Positions 1 to 5,643 are shown, counted from the stretch's first letter. The stretch: 5,643 bases of DNA from Desulfovibrio sp. (GCA_031281815.1 JAITEY010000021.1:1-5643), one strand, 5' to 3'. A program made the numbers and translations. Notes: generated by a model from the sequence alone, not told the origin.

Positions 1-1598
1 GGCCGGCTTTTGTCGCAGACCACGCGCTGCAGGCTGTCCAAATCCTGCAGGAGCAGGCGCGCGCGTTTATAGGTGGCGAAACGCCGGGCAAAGCCCACGG
101 TCAGGATTTCCGGGTTCAACACTCCATCCACAGCCTGCAGGTCTTTGTTCCTGCATCCCTGACTCTGAAGTTGGGCGCGCAGACGTTTGCGCACAAAATC
201 CACCAGCCGTCCGCGCAAGCGTTCATGCGTCCGCCATAGTTCCATATCCGGGATATTGTCCGCCATTTTCCAAATCCGGCGGCAATCCATGTCTTCGCGC
301 CACGTGGTCCCCAAATAGCGGTCGTACAGCCGGCCCATTTCAGGTGCCACCCATGTCGGGGCATGCGTGCCGTTGGTGACGGAACCGATAGGCACGTCGT
401 CCACGGGGAACTGCTCCCAGATTCTATGCCACATCCTGCGCGAAACCTTGCCGTGCAGCGCCGACACGCCGTTGTTGAAGCGCGAAAGCTTAAGAGCGAG
501 CACCGTCATACAAAATTCCTCGGCATCGTTGCGGGGATCCTCCCGCCCGAGACCGAGAAAGACCTTGAACGCCAAACCCATATCCCTGGCATAGCCTTCA
601 AAATACTGCTGCATGAGGTCGGCCGGAAAACGGTCGTTCCCGGCCGGCACCGGGGTATGCGTTGTAAAAATGCTGCCCGACGCGGCAAGTTCTACCGCCA
701 CTTCAAAAGTCAGGTTGTTCTCCTTCATGAGCAGGCGCACACGCTCGAGACCGGCGAAGGCCGAGTGCCCCTCGTTCATGTGAATAACTTTCGGGTCCAG
801 CCCGAGAATGCGCAGGGCTTTTATACCGCCGACGCCCAGCAGTATCTCCTGGCGAATGCGCATGACCAGATCTCCGCCGTACAATCGTGCCGTAATAGAT
901 CGAAAATCTTCTGGATTTTCTGCAATATTGGTATCCAGAAGGTACAAACTGATGCGCCCGACCTTGGCTTCCCATATCTTCGCGGCCAGAGGTCTTCCGG
1001 CGATGTCCATATGCACGACGGCCGGTTCGCCCGAGGGCGTTGTCGCCGGCTGCATGGGCATCTGCTCAAAGTCATAGTCGGGGTAGCGCTCCTGCTGCCA
1101 GCCGTCCGGCGTCATGTATTGTCTGAAGTAACCTTGCAGATAGGCCAGACCGATGCCCACCAGGGGCACGTTCAGGTCGCCGGCCGATTTGAGATGGTCG
1201 CCGGCGAGAATGCCCAGACCGCCGGAATAAATCGGCAGGCAAAGACCGACTCCGAACTCCAGGCTGAAATAGGCAATGGCCGGAGAACCGGCCGCCACCC
1301 CTTCAAAGACATACGGGGACGGAACACCGAGATAGCGTTTCAAAGAGTCGACCTGCATGCCCAGACGATTTATAAAATAGGTATCTTCAGCGAGCGCGTT
1401 GTAGCGTTCCTGAGACACATGATTCAGCAGCCAGACCGGGTTTTTGTAACTATTTTCCCATACAACGGGATCAATATCTCTGAGGAGATCTTCAATGTCG
1501 TTGTTCCAGACAAACCAGTAGTTCTTGGCCAGAAACCAAAGCGGTTCAAGGGCCGGGGGAAGTTTCGGGATGATGGAAAAGACATGAAGGGGATACAT
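1..1598 (-). CDS. glgP: Alpha-glucan (glycogen) phosphorylase, N-terminal 532 residues, cut by window edge
   Basis: Family role: this GT35 enzyme uses phosphate to release glucose-1-phosphate from glycogen-like alpha-1,4-glucans in the cytoplasm, with PLP as cofactor. Seen: the minus frame is open without a stop from ATG at 1598 (SD GGAG 5 nt upstream) to position 1. Residues 10-100 resemble the DUF3417 lead domain of the short bacterial (Thermotoga-like) subfamily, with a W-rich NYWFVWN segment near 25-31. Then come LPIYSGGLGILAGDH (121-135), HMNEGHS (273-279), TTHTPVPAGN (312-321), SVTNGTH (406-412) and GFARRFATYKR (502-512). The last aligns with the phosphate-contacting VKRIHEYKR segment of muscle phosphorylase. 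Members of this subfamily have roughly 850 residues, so the PLP-lysine half should lie outside the window; this is not evidence of truncation. Oddity: residues 117-120 read VGLC where I recall LHES in relatives. The gene is divergent from dut, and I found no clear promoter for it. Confidence 0.95.
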   Translation of the reverse strand, partial: MYPLHVFSIIPKLPPALEPLWFLAKNYWFVWNNDIEDLLRDIDPVVWENSYKNPVWLLNHVSQERYNALAEDTYFINRLGMQVDSLKRYLGVPSPYVFEGVAAGSPAIAYFSLEFGVGLCLPIYSGGLGILAGDHLKSAGDLNVPLVGIGLAYLQGYFRQYMTPDGWQQERYPDYDFEQMPMQPATTPSGEPAVVHMDIAGRPLAAKIWEAKVGRISLYLLDTNIAENPEDFRSITARLYGGDLVMRIRQEILLGVGGIKALRILGLDPKVIHMNEGHSAFAGLERVRLLMKENNLTFEVAVELAASGSIFTTHTPVPAGNDRFPADLMQQYFEGYARDMGLAFKVFLGLGREDPRNDAEEFCMTVLALKLSRFNNGVSALHGKVSRRMWHRIWEQFPVDDVPIGSVTNGTHAPTWVAPEMGRLYDRYLGTTWREDMDCRRIWKMADNIPDMELWRTHERLRGRLVDFVRKRLRAQLQSQGCRNKDLQAVDGVLNPEILTVGFARRFATYKRARLLLQDLDSLQRVVCDKSR

Positions 1599-1650
1599 AA
1601 GCTCTCCTCTGAGGCAACCGCGGAGCGGTCGGCAGCGGCGTCCAGCGCCT

Positions 1651-1679
1651 TTGACTTGTGTCCTGCGCGGTCGTAAAAT
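1651..1679 (+). promoter_or_regulatory. Sigma70-type promoter for dut (possibly dut-argD)
   Basis: TTGACT at 1651-1656 matches the -35 consensus at 5 of 6 bases. TAAAAT at 1674-1679 matches the -10 consensus at 5 of 6. The spacer is exactly 17 nt. The predicted transcript start is near 1686, giving a leader of about 95 nt before the dut start. It lies in the divergent glgP/dut region, pointing away from glgP. The assignment rests on consensus match and position only. Confidence 0.65.
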
Positions 1680-1691
1680 GATGCCCGCACA

Positions 1692-1733
1692 CGCCCGAAT
1701 CGTGACGGGCGGTATATCGGCCGTTCGGCATAC
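1692..1733 (+). other. Two short inverted repeats in the dut leader RNA
   Basis: CGCCCG (1692-1697) and CGGGCG (1706-1711) form a 6-bp all-GC stem with an 8-nt loop. It starts about six bases after the predicted transcript start. A second element, GCC-GTTC-GGC (1720-1729), is flanked by GTAT (1712-1715) and ATAC (1730-1733), which could extend it with a 4-nt bulge. No T-run follows, so this is not a terminator. It could be a stabilising 5' structure, a protein site in the divergent region, or chance in GC-rich DNA. Confidence 0.35.
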
Positions 1734-1769
1734 GTGTTTACCGTTTGCCCATGTCTTGTATTCTTCCAC

Positions 1770-1774
1770 AGGAG
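1770..1774 (+). promoter_or_regulatory. Ribosome binding site that fixes the GTG start of dut
   Basis: AGGAG lies 7 nt before GTG 1782-1784. The only upstream in-frame ATG (1734) has no SD and would add a 16-residue extension unlike dUTPases, so the GTG start is preferred. Confidence 0.8.
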
Positions 1775-1781
1775 AGCGTCG

Positions 1782-2267
1782 GTGACAAGTCTTTCTCCGC
1801 CCGCATCGCGGATAAACGTATTTTTTTTTCGAGACGCGAAGGAAATCTACGGGGAAGGCGGTCTTGCCCCCGCCACGCCGGGGTCGGCCGGCCTGGACCT
1901 GCGCGCCTGCCCGGAGCATGTCGATGCCGTGACCATCCTTCCCGGCGGGCGTTGTTCGGTGCCCGCCGGATTGGCTGTCGAACCCCTTGAAGAAGGCGTG
2001 GCGGCCTTTGTGTATTCACGAAGCGGTCTCGGGGCGGTCAAAGGCATAACCGTCGCCCAGGGCGTCGGCCTGATTGACCCGGACTACCGCGGCGAAATAT
2101 GCGTTTTTCTCTTGAATTCCGGGCAAGCGGCTGATACTGTGCGCAAGGGCGAGCGCATCGCGCAAATGGTGTTCCAACCCTTCGTGCGCCCGATCCTTAT
2201 GCCCGTCGAACGGTTGGGCGGAACGGAGCGCGGCTCCGGGGGATTCGGACATACAGGATTGCAATAA
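1782..2267 (+). CDS. dut: dUTPase (deoxyuridine 5'-triphosphate nucleotidohydrolase), trimeric type
   Basis: Family role: hydrolyses dUTP to dUMP and pyrophosphate with Mg2+, keeping uracil out of DNA and supplying dUMP for thymidylate synthesis; it acts as a cytoplasmic homotrimer. Seen: 161 residues from GTG 1782, slightly above the usual 150 or so. All five motifs are present in order: AGLDLRA (36-42), YSRSGLGAVKGI (78-89), GLIDPDYRGE (96-105, with D99 as the expected water-activating Asp), ERIAQMVFQP (124-133) and RGSGGFGHTG (150-159, with F155 as the residue expected to stack on uracil). The enzyme therefore looks intact. The start is set by AGGAG at 1770-1774. A strong promoter lies upstream, and argD follows 102 bases later on the same strand, so the two could share a transcript. 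dCTP deaminase is excluded by motif 5 and the overall match. Confidence 0.97.
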   Translation: MTSLSPPASRINVFFFRDAKEIYGEGGLAPATPGSAGLDLRACPEHVDAVTILPGGRCSVPAGLAVEPLEEGVAAFVYSRSGLGAVKGITVAQGVGLIDPDYRGEICVFLLNSGQAADTVRKGERIAQMVFQPFVRPILMPVERLGGTERGSGGFGHTGLQ

Positions 2268-2276
2268 GCAGGGTAA

Positions 2277-2337
2277 ACAGGGGTTACTGTAACGGTATTC
2301 CCGGTTTCACCGGAAGTCGCTTGGGAAGCTCCCCTGT
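2277..2337 (+). repeat. Nested inverted repeats in the dut-argD spacer
   Basis: ACAGGGG (2277-2283) is the exact reverse complement of CCCCTGT (2331-2337). Overlapping the left arm is the symmetric GTTACTGTAAC (2283-2293). Inside lie CCGG-TTTCA-CCGG (2301-2313, extendable to 6 bp with one bulged C) and GGGA-AGC-TCCC (2323-2333). The last shares bases with the outer right arm, so the two pairings exclude each other. No T-run follows, so a simple terminator is unlikely. Function is unknown; operator sites or alternative RNA folds are possible, as is chance. Confidence 0.4.
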
Positions 2338-2344
2338 AAGGAAC

Positions 2345-2356
2345 GCTTTCGAAAGC
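2345..2356. repeat. Perfect 12-bp palindrome just before the argD ribosome binding site
   Basis: GCTTTCGAAAGC is a perfect palindrome ending 4 nt before the argD SD (AAGGA, 2361-2365). As DNA it could be an operator half-site pair. As RNA it could form a 4-bp stem with a TCGA loop. It does not resemble the AT-rich E. coli ARG box. No regulator can be named. Confidence 0.4.
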
Positions 2357-2369
2357 ATCGAAGGACATT

Positions 2370-3590
2370 ATGATGAGCAAAGCACTTGATACACTGCGCG
2401 AAAAGACAGAATCCCTGCTGTTTGCAACATACGGCCGCTATCCGATTGCGATAGCCGAAGGACACGGAAGCCGCCTGCGGGATTTTGACGGCAGAGAATA
2501 CATTGACCTTTTGTCCGGCATAGCGGTGACAAACCTCGGCCACTGCCGGCCGGAAATCGCCGAAACCGCGGCCGCCCAGGCAAAGAAGCTGGTTCACGTC
2601 AGCAACTTGTTTTATCAGGAAGAACAGATTGAACTGGCTGAACGCCTGCTGAAAACCACGCACTTCGGCAAGGCGTTTTTTTGCAACTCCGGTGCCGAAG
2701 CCAACGAGGCGGCGATCAAGCTGGCGCGCCGCCGGCAGCAACGTCTGAAAAACAAGTACGCTTACGAGATAATCACTTTTGAAGGCTGTTTTCACGGCCG
2801 CACGCTGGCAACCGTCGCAGCCACGGGACAGGCCAGGTTTCAGGACGGCTTCGCGCCCATGCCCGAAGGATTCTTCCAGATTCCCTGGGGTGACCCTCAG
2901 GCGCTGGAAGCCGCCGTCAGCGACAAAACGGCCGGCGTACTGCTGGAAATCATCCAGGGAGAAGGCGGCGTCCGCCCGGCGTCCGCCGCGTTCGCCCGTG
3001 AAGTCGCCCGCATCTGCAGGGACAAAGATATCCTGTTCATTGTGGATGAGGTGCAGACGGGCATGGGACGTACCGGCAGCTACTGGGCATTTCAGCATTT
3101 CGGACTTAAACCAGATATCATGACCGCCGCCAAAGCGCTGGCCAACGGATTGCCCATGGGCGCCGTGCTGAGCACGGACGAAACGGCCCACGCCTTTGTT
3201 CCCGGGAGTCATGCCTCCACCTTCGGGGGAGGGGCGTTTGTTTCGGCCGTGGCCGCGAAAGTGTTGGAAATCATGGAACGGGACAGGCTGCCGCAACGCG
3301 CCGCCGAACTGGGGGCCTGGGCCATGGAGCGTTTCCGCGCCGTGCAGACTGCCTGTCCGGGCAGCATACACGAGGTGCGCGGCATGGGTCTGATGATCGG
3401 CATTGAACTGACCGACCCCGGACGTGAGGTGTGGGAAAAGCTCCTGCAAAGCGGGTTCATCCTGAACCTGACGCAGGAACGTGTGTTGCGGCTGTTGCCT
3501 CCGCTGATTATTGAAAAGGAAGACTTGGAAAATTTCGCGGTCTGTTTGGAAACAATCCTGAAAGCCGGCGCGGGATTAAAACGACTGTGA
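2370..3590 (+). CDS. argD: Acetylornithine aminotransferase (PLP class III)
   Basis: Family role: transfers an amino group from glutamate to N-acetylglutamate-5-semialdehyde, giving N2-acetylornithine in arginine synthesis; members often also serve lysine synthesis as succinyl-DAP aminotransferase. Seen: 406 residues, the usual length. Key segments are YGRYPIAI (21-28), NSGAEANEAAIK (106-117, phosphate-binding loop), FHGRT (141-145), QGEGG (196-200), IVDEVQTGMGRTG (224-236, with D226 contacting the pyridine nitrogen), AAKALANGLPMGA (253-265, with K255 as Schiff-base lysine) and HASTFGGG (281-288). The whole protein reads like ArgD rather than a GABA or ornithine aminotransferase. Two start codons are adjacent: SD AAGGA (2361-2365) is 4 nt from ATG 2370 and 7 nt from ATG 2373, so the second may be the true start. 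The gene follows dut on the same strand and converges with hypC, with 82 bases between their stops and no clear terminator. Confidence 0.95.
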   Translation: MMSKALDTLREKTESLLFATYGRYPIAIAEGHGSRLRDFDGREYIDLLSGIAVTNLGHCRPEIAETAAAQAKKLVHVSNLFYQEEQIELAERLLKTTHFGKAFFCNSGAEANEAAIKLARRRQQRLKNKYAYEIITFEGCFHGRTLATVAATGQARFQDGFAPMPEGFFQIPWGDPQALEAAVSDKTAGVLLEIIQGEGGVRPASAAFAREVARICRDKDILFIVDEVQTGMGRTGSYWAFQHFGLKPDIMTAAKALANGLPMGAVLSTDETAHAFVPGSHASTFGGGAFVSAVAAKVLEIMERDRLPQRAAELGAWAMERFRAVQTACPGSIHEVRGMGLMIGIELTDPGREVWEKLLQSGFILNLTQERVLRLLPPLIIEKEDLENFAVCLETILKAGAGLKRL

Positions 3591-3672
3591 CAGTTTACGG
3601 AAATCAGCGTACACCGGGATCCGGATGCAAATTCGACATGAAAACAACGGATCAGGCAAGCAATGCAGTCCC

Positions 3673-3936
3673 TCAGTGAGGCTCTGCGCAGTTCGCGTGT
3701 TCGGCGTCCACGACCGCAATCATCTCCCGCAACAGGGCAATGGTTTCTTCGGCATCAGCCGCATCCAGCTTGCGCAGGGCAAATCCCGCGTGAATAATCA
3801 GGTAGTCGCCCGGCTGCGGGGGCTCCTCCAGCAGGGCAAGGGAGGCGGTGACGAAGGCATCTCCCTCACCTACCCTGCAACGGGCCGTGCCGTCTTCAAA
3901 AATTTCCTCGACTTTCGCCGGTACGGCAAGACACAC
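3673..3936 (-). CDS. hypC: Hydrogenase maturation chaperone HypC/HupF family
   Basis: Family role: with HypD, HypC carries the Fe(CN)2CO unit and delivers it to the large subunit of [NiFe]-hydrogenase in the cytoplasm. Seen: 87 residues from GTG 3936, beginning (V/M)CLAVPAKVEEI. The invariant Cys2, which becomes N-terminal after Met removal, is present, as is the second conserved region GDYLIIHAGFAL (43-54) with His49 matching His51 of E. coli HypC. Length is normal for the family (about 75-95). The GTG start is fixed by Cys2 and by GGAG 6 nt upstream. The frame stays open upstream to 4236, but that stretch overlaps rpmB and has no family similarity. The gene begins 28 bases after the rpmB stop on the same strand, so it is probably cotranscribed with rpmB, unlike the usual placement among other hyp genes. 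None of the other hyp genes are visible in this window. Confidence 0.95.
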   Translation of the reverse strand: MCLAVPAKVEEIFEDGTARCRVGEGDAFVTASLALLEEPPQPGDYLIIHAGFALRKLDAADAEETIALLREMIAVVDAEHANCAEPH

Positions 3937-3942
3937 AGCCTG

Positions 3943-3946
3943 CTCC
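3943..3946 (-). promoter_or_regulatory. Ribosome binding site that fixes the GTG start of hypC
   Basis: On the minus strand GGAG precedes GTG (3936-3934) by 6 nt. It lies in the 28-base rpmB-hypC gap, which supports independent initiation on a shared message. Confidence 0.8.
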
Positions 3947-3964
3947 GACCCCGCAACAGCGGCA

Positions 3965-4189
3965 TCAGGCCGCGCCGGAGCGCCCCGCCTTGCGTTGCGC
4001 CGGCTTGACAACTGCCCCGGAACGGATGCACCGGGCGCAGAGTTGAATTTTACGCACAGTTCCGTCCGGAGACTGATGACGCACAGTCTGCAGGTTGGGA
4101 TGAAAACGGCGTTTGGTCTTGATATTGGAATGACTGACGAGGTTGCCTGTTTGCGGCGTTTTTCCGCAATGTTCACATTTTCCGGCCAT
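3965..4189 (-). CDS. rpmB: 50S ribosomal protein L28, zinc-binding (four-cysteine) form
   Basis: Family role: L28 is a small basic protein of the large ribosomal subunit. Seen: 74 residues from ATG 4189, with SD AGGAG (minus strand, 4200-4196) 6 nt upstream. The N-terminal half has the L28 signature, SHSNIKTKRRFHPNLQTVRH (19-38). Cys5 and Cys8 (KCEHCGK) together with Cys51 and Cys54 (CARCIRS) form the expected zinc ribbon, so this is the 'C+' type rather than a cysteine-free paralogue. Known biology: some bacteria carry a second, zinc-independent L28 used when zinc is scarce; none is visible here. The C-terminal tail (about 65-74) is rich in A, G, K and R and little conserved. The rpmG (L33) gene that follows rpmB in enterobacteria is absent; hypC follows instead. 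Confidence 0.98.
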   Translation of the reverse strand: MAGKCEHCGKTPQTGNLVSHSNIKTKRRFHPNLQTVRHQSPDGTVRKIQLCARCIRSGAVVKPAQRKAGRSGAA

Positions 4190-4211
4190 GACGCTCTCCT
4201 GTCGACGCTGC

Positions 4212-4276
4212 GGGCTCGCGGCCCCTCACGCTGCATATTTTCTTCGGAACCTGCACGACAATGCGCATCGGGTTCC
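4212..4276 (-). other. Two hairpins in the rpmB leader RNA
   Basis: Read on the minus strand, GGAACC (4276-4271) pairs with GGTTCC (4251-4246). Inside, after a 3-nt bulge, TGCGC can pair with GTGCA including one G-U, leaving a 6-nt loop. Closer to the gene, GGGC (4224-4221) pairs with GCCC (4215-4212) around a 5-nt loop, ending 11 nt before the SD. Leaders of ribosomal protein genes often carry autoregulatory folds, but I recognise no known rpmB leader motif here. Confidence 0.4.
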
Positions 4277-4290
4277 TTGCACAGCCCTTA

Positions 4291-4331
4291 AGTATTACGC
4301 GCCCGAACGCGTTGACGCAAGCTTTTTTTTT
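4291..4331 (-). promoter_or_regulatory. Possible rpmB-hypC promoter with an UP-like A-tract
   Basis: On the minus strand an A9 tract (4331-4323) lies 2 bp upstream of TTGCGT (4320-4315). AATACT (4296-4291) follows after 18 bp, or overlapping TAATAC (4297-4292) after 17 bp. The hexamers are mediocre matches (3-4 of 6), but an A-tract directly upstream of -35 is the usual place for an UP element, which is common at ribosomal protein promoters. The predicted start near 4284 gives a leader of about 95 nt. Assignment is tentative. Confidence 0.4.
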
Positions 4332-4370
4332 GCCCGCGCGTACCGGGGAGCACCCTTTACATCAAAAATG

Positions 4371-5643
4371 TCACTGTGACGTCAGATGCGCAATGACCCG
4401 GTTCAGATCCTGCGCCATCCGGGACAGTTCGTGCACGGCGGAGGAGGATTGGGCCATTCCGCCGGCAGTTTCGTTGACGATACGGCGTATCTCCTCAATG
4501 TCTTTGTTGATTTCTTCGGAAGTCGCGCTTTGTTCTTCCGCTGCCGCGGCAATTGAGGTGACGACCATTGAGTTGGCCGCCGCCAGATCGACGATTTCCT
4601 TCAGGGCGTTACCGGAAGAATTGGCCAGATTCGTCGCTTCGCTTATGCTGTTCACCGCCGATACGACTTCTTCAATGTTGACTCTGGCCGATTGTTGTAT
4701 AGCGCTGATGCTGTTGCCGACTTCCTGTGTCGCGGTCATGGTTTTTTCCGCCAGCTTGCGCACTTCGTCGGCCACCACGGCAAACCCGCGACCGGCTTCG
4801 CCTGCCCTGGCTGCTTCAATAGCCGCATTCAAAGCCAGAAGATTGGTTTGGTCGGCAATATCCGAGATGACGTTCATCACGCCGCCGATGCTCTCGGCCT
4901 GAGTGCCGAGTTCCTGCATATTCTTCTGCAGGGTAGCGGCGACGTTGTTGACGTTGTTGATGGACGTCACCACCTGATTGACCAAATCGGCGCCGTTCTG
5001 CGCCTTGTCGTGGGTCAGGCCGCTCTGTTCCGATGCCCGGCCGGCGTTGCGCGCCACTTCCAGTACGGTGGTGTTCATCTCGCTCATGGCGCTTGCCGTT
5101 GATTCCACGCTCACGCGTTGCGTCTCTGTCCCTTGCGACACCTGCTCGACCTGCGCGGCGAGTTCTTCCGACGCCGCCGCCACGCGACCTGCTATGCCGG
5201 ACGCCTGTTCGGCGACCTTCATCATGGTTCGCTCGGTATTCATTATCATCGTCAGGTCGGTGATAAGCTGCAGCACGGCCGTGGGAATGCCGTCCTTATC
5301 CAGGATGGGCAGGGCGGAATAGGCGATGTCCATTTCCTTGCCGCGCGGCCGGCAGCGCGTTTCCGCCGATGCCGGTTTTCCGGAGTCCAAAGCTTTTTTC
5401 AGCGCGTCGTTGGGTGTATCGGTATCATCCCGATTGAAAAGCTGTCTGCATGTCTTACCGACACCTCCGGAACCCGCAACTTCCATCGCCCGGAGATTCA
5501 GGTACTCTGCCTTGGTCTCCTTGTTCATCAGGAGTACGGGGGTCGGAATATGGTCGATAATGTCGCGCATGGTGTTCACAATATTGTTGGTGCCGCTGAT
5601 AAGCGTGGCAAAGCTGCCGCGGAAGCGGGAAGCGTCCGCCTGA
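4371..5643 (-). CDS. Methyl-accepting chemotaxis protein with PAS domain, N-terminus beyond window
   Basis: Family role: MCPs sense a signal and control CheA/CheW at receptor arrays; methylation of the coiled coil by CheR/CheB gives adaptation. Seen, numbering from GTG 5579: a PAS domain at about 4-110 (IIDHIPTPVLLMNKETKAEYLN start, DIAYSALPILDKDGIP core end), then a long coiled coil with many E/Q/A/S heptads (115-402). The highly conserved hairpin tip spans about 243-278 and contains DQTNLLALNAAIEAARAG and GRGFAVVADEVRKLAE. The C-terminus ends in HLTSQ with no CheR-binding pentapeptide tail. The frame remains open upstream of 5579 to 5643, adding 21 codons (ending in FATLISGTNNI), and neither GTG 5579 nor ATG 5570 has an SD. 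The true start, and any transmembrane, HAMP or ligand-binding part, should therefore lie outside. Ligand cannot be told; no haem-type CxxCH is visible. No good terminator follows its stop. Confidence 0.95.
   Translation of the reverse strand, partial: QADASRFRGSFATLISGTNNIVNTMRDIIDHIPTPVLLMNKETKAEYLNLRAMEVAGSGGVGKTCRQLFNRDDTDTPNDALKKALDSGKPASAETRCRPRGKEMDIAYSALPILDKDGIPTAVLQLITDLTMIMNTERTMMKVAEQASGIAGRVAAASEELAAQVEQVSQGTETQRVSVESTASAMSEMNTTVLEVARNAGRASEQSGLTHDKAQNGADLVNQVVTSINNVNNVAATLQKNMQELGTQAESIGGVMNVISDIADQTNLLALNAAIEAARAGEAGRGFAVVADEVRKLAEKTMTATQEVGNSISAIQQSARVNIEEVVSAVNSISEATNLANSSGNALKEIVDLAAANSMVVTSIAAAAEEQSATSEEINKDIEEIRRIVNETAGGMAQSSSAVHELSRMAQDLNRVIAHLTSQ

Noticed and set aside
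363..1676. A 437-codon open frame on the plus strand
   Set aside because: It lies opposite glgP in the codon-register antisense frame. It stays open because the organism rarely uses TTA, CTA and TCA codons. The protein has no family features, and the minus strand reads as a clear phosphorylase.
1768..1780. Exact 13-base match ACAGGAGAGCGTC shared by the dut and rpmB translation start regions
   Set aside because: A 13-base match is near chance expectation for a window of this size, and both copies contain the SD, which makes similarity more likely. It would matter only if found before many genes in the genome.
1734..1781. ATG 1734 as the dut start
   Set aside because: It has no SD, the extra 16 residues are unlike dUTPases, and GTG 1782 has AGGAG at good spacing.
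2307..3449. A 380-codon open frame on the minus strand
   Set aside because: It is the codon-register antisense shadow of argD, with no recognisable domain and no SD-supported start.
3591..3681. CCGG-GAT-CCGG and CCTCAGTGAGG symmetries between the convergent argD and hypC ends
   Set aside because: The stems are 4 bp with no T-run, and the second overlaps the hypC stop codon, so neither is a believable terminator.
3937..4236. N-terminal extension of hypC by 100 codons
   Set aside because: It would overlap rpmB entirely, has no HypC-family similarity, and would bury the essential Cys2 that must be N-terminal. The GTG at 3936 has its own SD.
4297..4331. Possible plus-strand terminator: ACGCG/CGCGT stem followed by T9
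   Set aside because: The stem is only 5 bp and separated from the T-run by 10 nt, and no plus-strand gene ends nearby. The tract fits better as an A-tract upstream of the rpmB promoter.
4370..4384. Dyad GTCACTGTGAC and TGACGTCA at the MCP 3' end
   Set aside because: It overlaps the last codons of the MCP, is not placed upstream of any gene's promoter, and has no poly-T, so it is most likely chance.
1..5643. A novel defence, mobile or biosynthetic system
   Set aside because: All six genes are recognised core families. There are no transposases, integrases, toxin-antitoxin pairs, repeats arrays or unexplained coding stretches.

Overview
The window looks like ordinary core chromosome of a GC-rich deltaproteobacterium, most likely Desulfovibrionaceae (Desulfovibrio, Bilophila or a relative). 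That placement is inferred from remembered homologues, not from a search. It rests on the style of the ArgD and L28 proteins, a PAS-type chemotaxis receptor common in that family, an orphan hydrogenase maturation gene (hypC), and dut sitting beside argD.

Layout. Positions 1-1598 (minus) hold the N-terminal 532 residues of an alpha-glucan (glycogen) phosphorylase whose C-terminal half lies before position 1. A divergent intergenic region (1599-1781) follows, with a good sigma70-type promoter and a structured leader for dut. Then come dut (dUTPase, 1782-2267, plus) and, after a 102-base spacer full of inverted repeats, argD (acetylornithine aminotransferase, 2370-3590, plus). Converging on argD from the right is a two-gene minus-strand unit: rpmB (ribosomal protein L28, 4189-3965) then hypC (hydrogenase maturation chaperone, 3936-3673). 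The rpmB leader (4190-4290) has a plausible promoter, an A9 tract and two hairpins. At the right edge is a PAS-containing methyl-accepting chemotaxis protein (minus, 4371-5643). Its frame stays open through the end of the window, so its N-terminus is missing.

The genes do not form one pathway. They cover storage-glucan breakdown, nucleotide-pool sanitation, arginine synthesis, ribosome assembly, [NiFe]-hydrogenase cofactor assembly and taxis. The likely co-expressed pairs are dut-argD and rpmB-hypC. All six genes belong to known families, and I see no mobile element, CRISPR array, phage gene, tRNA, rRNA or convincing new system. The points worth a second look are regulatory: the rpmB-hypC coupling, the structured leaders of dut and rpmB, and the symmetric elements between dut and argD. 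No stretch above 300 bases lacks a gene.
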